Below, piece by piece: positions 1 to 10,110 of a DNA stretch of 64,000 bases. Every line of letters starts with the position of its first letter. Position 1 is the stretch's first letter. A program made the position numbers and the translations under genes. The notes below the pieces were generated by a model that had not been told where the DNA came from, made no database searches, and saw nothing but the letters and a program-made list of their open reading frames with translations. The stretch is from Nematostella vectensis (taxonomy: Eukaryota > Cnidaria > Anthozoa > Actiniaria > Edwardsiidae). The DNA lies in assembly GCF_932526225.1 (NCBI RefSeq), contig NC_064045.1, forward strand, positions 4,040,498 through 4,104,497, written 5' to 3'.

Positions 1-65
1 CCCCCCCCCCCTATGCGCAGATCTTTCTGTGTCGCTCGTTTCCTTTGCTCCGCATCAACCTCTGC

Positions 66-300
66 CATAACAACGGCGCGGGGTTACGGTATAATTACAC
101 CTTCACTGTTACGGTTACGGTATAATTACGCCGCCTGTGTAACGGTTACTCCATAATTACGCCGCCTGTGTTACGGTTACGGTTTACGGTATAATTGCGC
201 CGTCTTTGTTACGGTTACGGTATAATTACACCGCCTGTGTTACGGTTACGGTATAATTACGCCACCTGTTTTACGGAGTCTGTGTTACGGAGTTACAGTC
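66..300. repeat. Tandem repeat, ~30-bp unit with TTACGGTTACGG
   Basis: Six to eight imperfect copies of a unit containing TTACGGTTACGGTATAATTA followed by CGCCGCCTGTG. It lies just 3' of the minus-strand gene that ends at 356. No coding potential is seen. Confidence 0.85.
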
Positions 301-355
301 AATTGCAACTGTTTATAAATGGTGCGTCCTAATGCAAAACGTGTGGTTTTCTTGG

Positions 356-3300
356 TCACAACTTTAAACTTACGATTTTGAACTCGTCTGAGTTGAAGTT
401 TAGCGGTGCTCGACGACTTTCCGTCTCAATCCGACTGGAGTCAGTACCAGGTTGCGGGACCGTGGTGCGCCCGCCATTAGACTCAGACAGACCAGCGGTA
501 TCTTGACTGCTTGTACTCACACCATCGGAGCGAGGCTCGACGGAAGTCTTTTCGTCACCAGCCTCGTTCTCACGCATCTCTGAGTCGCTTCTCTCCAGCC
601 CGCCATCAGAAGTTGAAATTTCAGCGAATACCGGGCTACCTGTGGATGATGGTGCATCAAACCTTGCCAAAAGTTTGGCCGACACTTTCTCTAACGCCAT
701 GGTCTTGTTAATCGATTCATCGTCGGGTTGACGGGACTTCGGCGGCGTGGAAAGCATCGTCAAGTCCTCGGGTTTCGGGGAATGGGCTGGGGAAGAGCCG
801 GTAGACGATGTAATGACATCATTGCTTTTTGATACGTCTTCAGATTTTGTAACGTCATCGGTACTTCCATTTGAGATAACGGCGCTGTTTTCACACTTTT
901 GTTTTTCTGCGTCATTTCCAGTGCTCTGTTCGGCGGTGCCTTTGCCGGTTGTTTTGGAAGTTATTCTTCGAAGACGCTCCAACACAATCGGCTTGATCTT
1001 TAGGGGACCAAGTTGAGTCGGGGTTTTCTCGTCATTGCCACTATCTTCTCTAGCATCGCTAGAATCCTCTATTTAGATTGATAAAAACACGTTATATAAG
1101 TGCAAGAAAATGGAAAAATCCCTTCTAATAAATTTAGCGATTACAGAAACGAAATATACTTATTCCAAATTTCATGTATTGATCACTAGAATCACTAGGA
1201 TTCCTGTGGTGATACGTCGAGCGGGTCTTTTTCCGCTTTTGGTTGATTAGGGTACTACGTGCGCTCTTATTGGTTGATTAGCGTACTACGTGCGCTCTCA
1301 TTGGTTGATTAGCGTACTACGTGCGCTCTCACTGGTTGATTAGCGTACTACGTGCGCTCTCATTGGTTGATTAGCGTACTACGTGCGCTCTCATTGGTTG
1401 ATTAGCGTACTACGTGCGCTCTCATTGGTTGATTAGCGTACTACGTGCGCTCTCATTGGTTGATTAGGGTACTACGTGCGCTCTCATTGGTTGATTAGCG
1501 TACTACGCGCACTCTCATTGGTTGATTAGCGCACTACGCACGCTCTCATTGGTTGATTAGCGTATTACATACACTCTCATTGGTTGATTAGCGTACTACA
1601 CACTTTTATTGGTTAATAAGCGTACTACGCGCGCTCTCATTGGTTGATTAGCGTACTACGTGCGTTCTCATTGGTTGATTAGCGGACTACGTGCGCTCTC
1701 ATTGGTTGATTAGGGTACTACGTGCGCTCTCATTGTCTGATTAGCGTACTAGGTGCGCTGTCATTGGTTGATTAAACCTCGAGCTTATTTACTCACCCTT
1801 GTAATTGTTGACTTCATCGATTTTTCTGTTAAAAAAATAGCAACCATCAAGTCAGTAATCGCACACAATGGCATACGTTTACAATCATAAGTGCAGGTTT
1901 GTGTGTGAATACGTTCACTTAAAACGGTTCCATTGGCCACATTTACCCAACACCCCGGTACATGTTTATCCATGTGAAGCAACGTCCGCAAGCAACAACA
2001 AATCGTGAGGCTTTTACCTTCGTTTGGCTGGTACAACTTCAGAATCTAGAACATTCCCTTGTACTGAAGCTGTAACAAAAATGTTAAGATCAGGTGCGCA
2101 TTTCAAAAACATCTCAAACTCTTTCTAATTCTCGGCCACGCGGAGACCAGAAGCGAAAGTACACGCAAAGACGACCGCTTCTGGTCTCCGCGTCGCCCTG
2201 GTTCATCAAGGATGTCTTCTTCTCTAAAATGCAACTATTTTTTAATTATTCGGAACTTTAGAATTGGACGTTTTTAAGAAAGGATGTATTGAATTCAACA
2301 GTGATTCGATTTGGGAAGGGTTGAATTCGCTTCAATAATGATTTCATAGTCTAAGAAAAAATGCGGATCAATGGATGTTTGTCTTGATATTATCCTGGAT
2401 AAATACGTACAAAACTTGGGAAAACATTAAATGACTGCGTACACCGTAATTTATAGAAGGTGTGAAAAACCGGTGAAAAACCAATTATTTTTGTCGTTGA
2501 GGCAATAATCGAGATTTTACAACTCGATATTACAGTTTCCCCACGTATACAAAACAAATAAAAAACAGTATTTCCCTCTAACCATTCCCCCACGCTCACG
2601 GGATCCGGTGCTCATTAGAGAATGACACTCTTCTCGCTTGTGAAACGAAAAATAAAACATCATAGAAATAAAATTCCGCAAAAAGTTAAGAAATGTCAGT
2701 AATAGGAGTAATCCATCTTAAAAGACGCCAGCTGCGCTGACGTGGCTACCATAATAGTTTAGAAAGCCAGGAACGATAAAAAAAAATTGACGTGAATTTC
2801 ACTAGTGTGGAAACTGAAATCTTCAGTGTGAAGCTGAGCATGACGAATTGCAGTAAACTTAAAGTTCATAAACTCTTAACTGTGGTTCTCGCAGTTATCA
2901 AAGTTAAGCCGTTGGAAAATGCTTCATATATGCTAGCCATCCGGACGGACAGAGCAAAAAAATGGCAGGTTTTCCCAAAATAAGGTCTGGTTAAGTTTGT
3001 TAAGCTTGAATTTTTGCATAGAGGTTCCTTATGTAAACTAACGTATCAAAAAGTATTTTTTTCTAATGGATTCGTCTTCGAGATATGAGGCTTGAAAGGC
3101 AATTTTCAAATGTTCAAATTATGAATTCTCCTCGTTTTTACGGAGAAGTTGGGCTTTGATCAGAAATTAAGCCAACTTTGCTCGTAATATCTAAATTTCA
3201 TATCTTCAAAATTTCTTTAAAATTTGGAATTAAGCTTTTGGTCAGAGGAACTCCTTGTATGCGGGATCTTGAGCTTATATATTGAGAATTGAAAATTTAA

Positions 3301-5638
3301 TGCCATTTTTTTTCCTCTGCCATCCGGACGAATAAAAAATCAACCCAACGTTGAGGTAGCATGTTTTGCGCACTGTGAAGACAGAGTAGTGGCGCTGACG
3401 TGTCAAGCGTTGGAGCACTGTGAAGACAGAGCAGTGGCGCTGACGTGTCGAGCTTTTGCGCACTGTGAAGACAGAGTAGTGGCGCTGACGTGTCGAGCTT
3501 TTGCGCACTGTGAAGACAGAGCAGTGGCGCTGACGTTTCAAGCTTTTGCGCACTGTGAAGACAGAGTAGTGGCGCTGACGTGTCAAGCTTTTGCGCACTG
3601 TGAAGACAGAGCAGTGGCGCTGACGTGTCAAGCTTTTGCGCACTGTGAAGACAGAGCAGTGGCGCTGACGTGTCGAGCTTTTGCGCACTGTGAAGACAGA
3701 GTAGTGGCGCTGACGTGTCAAGCGTTGGCCCTAAGTTGGAGCAAAACTACTCTACTCCGGTGTAAAACAACCCATTTCAGCCTTGTGTTGATTAATTCCC
3801 TACACAGACCACAGTTAGATTCATAGATTGTCTTTGGACCCTGAATCGTAAATTGGTGTAAATTGGTGACCTGATGAACAATCCTCGATCCCAGTGACTG
3901 CTGGCTCTGTTACAGTGGGTTGTCCTCCTGATTTCAGGACATGCGCTAATGAGGAACAAATATTTCGGTACCGAAGGTGTCTTTTCTGTTCTAGACGTCC
4001 ATGCTACCAAAACAAGTTAGACACGCTACGCGTATCTGCACTCTCGTAACTCGGCTAAGTTTATATATATTGTTTTATAATCAAGGATTTCAATATGCTT
4101 TTGTGGTCGGACTTGGGTATAAACTGTAGTCGGACGAAGGTATAAACTTTTATCATCAATACTTCTTTTGAAAATAAAGAAATAAAAAAAAGGGAATAAA
4201 TGGCAATTCGCAGAGAGATATATTGCGAATGATTTCATACTAATTTTTGTATTAACACGGAGACACGTTTTCAAGTCACGGATTTCGTATATCGGCAATA
4301 CGCGGAAAGATTAAAGTTGTATTCAGCGTTATATTTATTTCCCTAATAGCAGAAGACCCTTTTCTTTGTATTTCGCAGGGCCAATTGAACTGGATTTCGT
4401 ATCGCTTTCCTAGACGGTCAGTATATTATTACGTTTGTTACGGAGTTCCGTGATTCTAAGATTTTCAGTAAGAGGAGCCATACCGCTAGCAGAGTTTTTC
4501 TACTGTTTGTTTTTATCAGTTCACTTATCCCTGTCGAGTCTCTTTAGGAGAAACGGACACAAACAAACCGGAACGCGAAAGAAATGAAACGCGACAATAA
4601 TGGGTGAACTGTTAGAAACAAACGTGAAGAAAGCTCTGTTAGCAGGTAGAGAAACCATTACCATTATTTGGAAATGTGCCAATTCTCAGATGCTACCCAT
4701 TTCTATGATACTTTTGTGAATAACCAGTACTAGGGCTGATCAAAAAACCTCGCTATTATCGTATTCCATTAATTATTTTCACCGTTTTAGGGGGAGGGGG
4801 TTTTAATGTAACCTCTGAGCTTAACTATAATATAAACTCTGAGTTTAGCAATCCAGCATCGATTATGATTAGCCCAGCTACCATCATATCATCTCTCGTG
4901 TATCGTGGCTTTTATTTCCAGAGCAGCATTGATCGATTTGTTGACACAAGTATCTTGTTATATAAAATAGTTCACGCACGATAAGCTTTTTGGTCTGAGA
5001 ATTTGGTCACGGAAAACATTTTTCATTTTTTTGACGTATATTATGGCACCCAATATTTTACCAAATTAAAAATAAATCGACGAACGTGAGTCTTGCAATG
5101 ATATCTCAGTCGTAAATATAGTATGGACATGACAGATTGCAGCCGCCTCGCTTTCAGATAATTTGCATAACAAAAGAGCTATTGAGTAATTTATTCAAGT
5201 CATGTGCCAAAAACCAAGATGGCGCCTATAAACACAAGGCGTGCAGTGCCTAGAAAGTAGGCTTCCACGTGAAAGTACTTCTATTAGACAGGCAAGATGG
5301 ATGATAATATTATATATACGAACACTTTCAGTCATTAAACTAACAGGATGGTCCAGCGAGCAGAGAAACCTAACAAAATCATTATTAAATGTTTGTGGAT
5401 GTTCGATCTGCAAATAATAATTTACCTTGCCTAACTGTATGCTCTTAAATAGTTCAAAATACTAGCCCTGACGCTGACTCAGCCTAGCTATAGACCCAAG
5501 ACATCTACTTGAACCGTTTAAAAACAACAAGGAGTTTTTACAGTGATATAAAGCCACGTTTCTATAATGAAGCAAAGTGATGTAGTGACGAGATACGAGT
5601 AGAGATTCTATCACGGAATGTAAAAACTTACCTTCCAT
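356..5638 (-). CDS. Predicted four-exon gene, disordered nuclear-type protein of 266 aa, function unknown
   Basis: I do not recognise the family. Proposed coding exons (minus strand): 5632-5638 (ATG GAA G, donor gtaagt), 2018-2069, 1797-1825 and 356-1068. They sum to 801 nt, exactly 267 codons including a TGA stop, and phases match at every junction. Each intron has GT and AG ends. The start has A at -3 and G at +4. The product begins MEASVQG, has a basic PAKRRKIDE stretch at residues 16-24 that resembles a nuclear localisation signal, and then a long Ser/Thr/Asp/Glu-rich low-complexity region. It ends FKIVSLKL. No folded domain is visible. The large last exon is well supported by its open length (about 237 codons) and biased composition. 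The three small 5' exons rest on splice-site and phase logic only. Intron 1 holds a MITE and a 45-bp array; intron 3 is mostly a 31-bp array. Confidence 0.5.
1240..1778. repeat. 31-bp minisatellite, ~17 copies
   Basis: The unit contains CATTGGTTGATTAGCGTAC followed by TACGTGCGCTCT and repeats about 17 times with point changes. Each unit carries ATTGG, an inverted CCAAT box. The array fills most of intron 3 of the predicted minus-strand gene. Confidence 0.93.
2139..2192. repeat. Perfect 17-bp inverted repeat (hairpin)
   Basis: CGCGGAGACCAGAAGCG at 2139-2155 is exactly complementary to 2176-2192, with a 20-nt loop. It lies in intron 1 of the predicted minus-strand gene. It may be the core of a small foldback element; its function is unknown. 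Confidence 0.85.
2948..3321. mobile_element. MITE (copy A), GACAG termini, 9-bp target duplication
   Basis: The left end reads GACAGAGCAAAAAAATGGCA. The right end is its imperfect inverse (TGCCATTTTTTTTCCTCTGCC). ATCCGGACG flanks both sides (2939-2947 and 3322-3330), a 9-bp target-site duplication. The interior is clearly homologous to the element at 39190-39564. A 9-bp duplication suggests a Mutator-like superfamily; no transposase is encoded. Confidence 0.85.
3362..3727. repeat. 45-bp minisatellite, ~8 copies
   Basis: The unit contains GCACTGTGAAGACAGAG then TAGTGGCGCTGACGTGTC, with AGCTTTTGC linking units. Its length is a multiple of three, so both strands show long open frames made of a 15-residue repeat. 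I read these as artefacts, not genes. It lies in intron 1 of the predicted 5' gene. Confidence 0.93.
3830..5630. other. Remaining intron 1 sequence, no recognisable feature
   Basis: AT-rich DNA with only short chance open frames on either strand. If the 5' gene model is wrong, this would be intergenic. Confidence 0.5.
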
Positions 5639-5639
5639 T

Positions 5640-6010
5640 ATTCTTGCTTGAAAAAAAAACTTTATAAACTAAAAATACATCAATCTTAATTCATGACTTT
5701 CTCTTATTGATGCTTCACTGCTCACAGCAAATGATGCGAGACGTTCTTCGGAACTACGCCGGTTTTTATCGAACGTGTGCCGAAGCCTTGCAGATTTCCG
5801 GACGACGTTTGTTATTTGCCGCCTATTGATAGGGTGGAAGAGTTGACTATAACCAGACAGCAAGCAGAGGCGGTTAAAAATGACTTCTTCGCTGGATAGA
5901 TTATCTTGGAAACGAGAAGTACGTGCAAACTTGTTTGAAATTTACCTGGTCACGTGAATAACTCCGCAGCGCAACGATTGGTTGAAAGGTGCCACGTGAT
6001 GTTAATCCGT
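5640..6010 (-). promoter_or_regulatory. Possible 5' UTR and promoter of the minus-strand 5' gene
   Basis: Upstream of the proposed ATG at 5638 there is an open, non-repetitive stretch (5669-5863). Beyond it is a cluster with two CACGTG E-boxes (around 5951 and 5993) and an inverted CCAAT box (ATTGG, around 5979). This fits a promoter, but nothing here is decisive. Confidence 0.3.
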
Positions 6011-6475
6011 CAATGACAGTCATATTCCACTCCCATTCTTAGCTGAACCAGGCCTTTTAATATTGCAGTACAAAGGCTATTTGAAGTAGGCTATTTGTGA
6101 AATACAAGGGGAAAATGTAAGGAATCTTAGTGGTTTATTGCATGATTTATCGTTTATCTATAAGTAGAGTCTTCAATTATAAGTGCCGTTACTTTTTCCA
6201 AACTTTCTTTTTGTTATCATCCGAATACTTGCCTAAACGAGACTCGGACATTGCTCGCATGACTGAGGCTGGCTGTATTCAAATCAAATTACCTAACATA
6301 CTATAGTTTGGGGGATCGTATATAACGGGTAAAGCGCAGGTCCAAAAAAAACCTCGTTTATGCCCCTTGTTCCAATGAGTTTTTATGACAGTAAAAACAT
6401 CAAACAACTACAACTTCGGACTGTAACTTTGTTCTTGTCGATTCTTTATATAAATTTGTTTCGCGTTGCCAGATC

Positions 6476-6860
6476 TGGCGGCTGATTCGTGAACTTTAAG
6501 ACTCGCGAAAATAATAAAGACCGCGAACTTTGATCTCGCGAAATTTGATGGATATAGAAAAATCGTTGAAGGTTCTATTAAAATCTTTTAGTAAGGACAT
6601 GTAACGGTACTAGATAATGGCTCGAAAGTACAACACTGTCCACATCACTGTTAAACTGACATTTGAGGCTATTGGCGGCTGATTCGTGAACTTTAAGACT
6701 CGCGAAAATAATAAAGACCGCGAACTTTTATCTCGCGAAATTTAATGGATATAGAAAAATCGTTGAAGGTTTTATTAAAATCTTTTAGTAAGGACATGTA
6801 ACGGTACTAGATAATGGCTCGAGAGTACAACACTGTTAAACTGACATTTGAGGCTATTCC
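6476..6860. repeat. Tandem duplication of a ~190-bp segment
   Basis: A segment starting GGCGGCTGATTCGTGAAC (6476) occurs again at 6674 with few changes. Both copies run through CTCGCGAAA, AATCGTTGAAGG and TAACGGTACTAGATAATGG. It is probably a duplicated repeat fragment. Confidence 0.85.
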
Positions 6861-6977
6861 AATTCAGCTTCAAAGTCAGCGTGTCTGTTGGTTTTGTTTC
6901 AATAATATTGGTCTTTCAAATGGAATAAGAAATGAAAAGTCATTTTTATTATATTGCGTACTTTCACAAGTCACTAT

Positions 6978-7277
6978 TACTGTCGAATCCGTTGTGTCGC
7001 GACGCCGAATTTTCAAAACATCGATTTGTTTTTGTCTTTTGGCATGTGCTGTTCCGTCAGTCAAACTATTCTAAGCCAATCAGATTCTTGCCTTCTCTCG
7101 CCTAGTGCAGTTGCCTGGCTTTCTGTCGCGACATTGTCTGGATTTCGTCCAGAGGGAAGCCAGGGACGTGCACAAAGCGACACTGATTTGCTCAGAATGG
7201 TTTTACTGACGGAACAGAAAACCAAAACAAATCGTGTTTAAAAAAACGCGGGTCGCGATACAATGGATTCGACAGTA
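6978..7277. mobile_element. Palindromic MITE-like element with ~95-bp arms
   Basis: The left arm (6978 to about 7070) and right arm (about 7205-7277) are imperfect inverted copies of each other. Both contain CTGTCGAATCC, TCGCGAC, AAACAAATCG/CGATTTGTTT and CTGACGGAACAG. TA flanks both ends, so a Tc1/mariner-like origin is possible. The right arm lies at the junction of the 2.9-kb duplication that follows. Confidence 0.7.
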
Positions 7278-8111
7278 AAACTCGGCCATTTTAGGAGAAA
7301 CAAAATTACGGTGCCCAAATCCAATTATGCAAACATGCTTGTTTTTTGTGTGTGATCTACTGTTTATCTTGTGGTTAGCTAAAAACCCTTTATAACTCTC
7401 CAAAAATCGTTTCCCTCGTCATGTTTTTGATTTATTAAACATAAAATAAAATGTTCGCTATAAACAATGCTGCGTTGTCTTTTAGTCGACCCCGTATAAT
7501 TTCCACACATCTCCCTTTTAGTGGTCCTTCTTCTCCCAAAACCCTTCCTTTTCTAATACAATACTCGTAATATTTGAACCAAGACTCTTTCTCGCCCATC
7601 AATTAGGGTATGTTGCCTACGCAAATTTGGACCATATAGACAAAACTGTTAATAGTGCTATAAGGAAAACAGATATATTTACCAGTGATGACAACTAGTA
7701 ACAATTAGTTCCTCATGGGTAAAGCTATACAAAGATAAAGACGCTACCCTTATAACTCGGCATACGGTCGGCTCTATCACTCTCGATCAACAATGGTGCG
7801 TTGTCTTTTATTTTCGACCCGGTATTATTTCCACAAAACTCTCTTGTGTTGGTCCTTCCTTTCTCCTTTAGCACGATATTATTGAAACAAGACTCTTCCT
7901 CTCCCATCAAATAGGAATCAGCAGATCCGCCACTATTAAATGACTCAACAATAGCACCTACACTCTATAGGTCCTAGTAACCGGTTTATGGAACTTGTAC
8001 ACAGTTCTTGAAGCTTCAGTCACTCTGTAGTCCCTCTACGGGTGACCCCCCTCTAGTGAGCTATCCTTTGCAGTACGGTACAAAGCCTCGCCGTTTGAAA
8101 AGCCCCAGTGT

Positions 8112-9130
8112 TTAAGAGGTTCTTAGAATATCCTTCTCAGTCCCTCCTCCATCGGAGTGCTCGGGGTCTATGAAAACCTTCCCGTTTCTCTCTATCTCTG
8201 TCAAGTGCTCGGTAAAATGATGTCCCTTGGCTCTTGTCAATAAATGCTCTATCTTCTTCCGTTTTATATGTGATCTTTCAGTGTTAGACTCCGAGTCAAG
8301 GAGATCGATCCCCTCTTCAGTGTCTTCCCCCATCTTGATTTTTGTCACCTTCGAGGGTATCAAGTTAAAGGCTTCAATCTCTTCGAAGACTCCTTGGAAC
8401 TTATACTTCTAACCTGACAATAGCATTCTTCAGTCATTTTCTTGAGGTTCGCCACCACAATTCTTCACAAGTTCTTTTGGATCCCCCTCGCTTAGGACTC
8501 GAATATTATTGGACGATTGAAATGCTGCAGCTGATAGGTGCATGGCGAGGCCCAAATGACATCTTCTCTGTACTGGCAGGGAGGTTATCGGGGGCAAACA
8601 TGCACGCGAAACCATATGTTGATCGGTATGCGAAGTACCTTACTTGTGCAGGGACGTTGATCCCTTCTTCCTCAAGGAAGTCCAGCACTGACGTAGGTGT
8701 GGTGTAACAACTCCCAAGGAATACATACCGCACTTTAGCGTAAAATGTCCGTTCACGTCTGTTCAAGCTAAACCCACTCTTCCATAGTTTCCCGCAACAC
8801 GAGTATAAGACTTGGCATATTCGCTCATATCGTTGACATAGGGAAAGTTGTTGTTGAATAAGTTTAAAACCATGGTGGACTCGTGATGTTTTAGAGAGCC
8901 TTGAACCATACGAGCTAAAATAATAGGAGGGTATCTGTGTCTCTGACAGTCTCTTTCACTTTTGCTGGCTTTAGAGTGTACACAGTAATGTTTACCTTGA
9001 ACAGTTTTTCTATCTGAGGGAGATCCTCCAAGGTGGACCCCTGAAGGGGTAAAACGGGAGCCGGGATGCGCCTTATTTTGGGCCGGGAAAACGGGATAAG
9101 GGTTACCGGGAACCGGAATCAACATGCTTC
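8112..9130 (-). pseudogene. Remnant of a protein-primed family B DNA polymerase (Polinton/adintovirus type), copy 1
   Basis: Three to four minus-strand open fragments in different frames (about 9125-8763, 8766-8506, 8615-8430 and 8363-8112) together resemble the N-terminal and exonuclease region of transposon or virus-like PolB proteins. From memory of the family, DLPQ.EKLF-like text, a zinc-knuckle-like KLWKSGFSLNRRERT stretch and an exonuclease-like YRSTYGFACMF motif are visible. The acidic residue expected in the exonuclease motif is replaced. Frame changes and stops break the gene, and no palm domain or other element genes are seen, so it is a dead fragment. Compare copy 2. Confidence 0.6.
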
Positions 9131-9239
9131 AACGGGAACGGAGAAAACGTTGTTAATCGTTGTTGATAGTTGTTCGCATTTTAAAACCTTTTTAATAGCA
9201 CCAAACCTCAAACCTTGCTGCTACTCATGGGACGTCACT

Positions 9240-10110
9240 TCCTAAGACTCCTAACCCTTCTAAATTAAGGCTCTCTTTTCAGCCTTTCCCCCCCCCTTCC
9301 CTGTACAATATACAGTATAGCCACCGGGACTTTGCGAGAATAACGGCGGGATTTGCACCCCCCCCCCCTTCCCCTCCAGGACCCTGCTCTAAAGTTAAGA
9401 GGGCTGACATCGTGGTCAGCACGCACAGTACTCTTCAAAGTAGAACTTCTGCGCCATGGTGGGTTGCTAGGCAACGAATTATATACACCTGTTGTCTGGG
9501 TACAGGGAACCATCTTTGGGGTCTTTGTGTAGTGGGGCAAGACCTCGGTTCCTAGGAAATAATGGTGGGAGATCTTGCCTTGACCTAATGGGATAGGGGG
9601 AGCTTGTATACATAGAACACCATGATAGTGACACTGCCCAGGACCCACTTCGAATTCGCCTCCGTGTTTGAACTAGCCTCGTTCCCTGGCTTATATTGGC
9701 TGAGCGGCTTAACTCACCTTAAAGCCTGGCAAAACATAACTCGAGATCGGCAAATCGATGTGTCTGTCGGCTTGTATGGAGCTGGGTTGAGTTTTCTATG
9801 TCATAATAAGGGAAACTGCTATCCGAGCGTTTCAGCATAAAATCAGTCAAGAAAAGCAGGTCAGTACACAGCGGGGGGTGCGAACGCACCCCCTTACACA
9901 CACAACGGCCGAAAGTTCACTTTTGGCTCTCAATAGACGTGCTATTTGTAGAAAAAACTTGAAAATCATAAGCTAGATCACCCGGGTATGTAGCCAAATC
10001 CGACAATAAACGTCCCGTGGAGATACTGCAAAGGCATACAAAAATCCCTTTTTGTTCTTTCGGAGTTGGTTAGATTTTGATCAGAGAACTCCCTCCTCCC
10101 CCCCTCCCCC
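9240..10110. other. Rest of duplication copy 1, no gene recognised
   Basis: Contains homopolymeric C runs (about 9287 and 9358), a GTTGCTAGGCAAC palindrome near 9463-9475 and a C-rich end near 10092-10110. Open frames here are short, and their counterparts in copy 2 differ in length. Confidence 0.5.

Larger units (their letters stand above)
7236..10110. repeat. Tandem segmental duplication, copy 1 (~2.88 kb)
   Basis: This segment is repeated at 10111-13060 in the same orientation, with scattered substitutions and small indels. It starts with AACGCGGGTCGCGATACAAT and ends in a C-rich tract after GAACTCCCTCCT. Near-identity over the whole length implies a recent event or gene conversion. It holds the polymerase remnants at 8112-9130. 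Confidence 0.92.

Noticed and set aside
3275-3826. Repeat proteins on both strands at the 45-bp array
   Set aside because: Period divisible by three; both strands open, no other coding signal.
9265-9648. Minus-strand 127-codon frame in the duplication as a gene
   Set aside because: Differs in length between the two copies, runs through C homopolymers and shows no domain.
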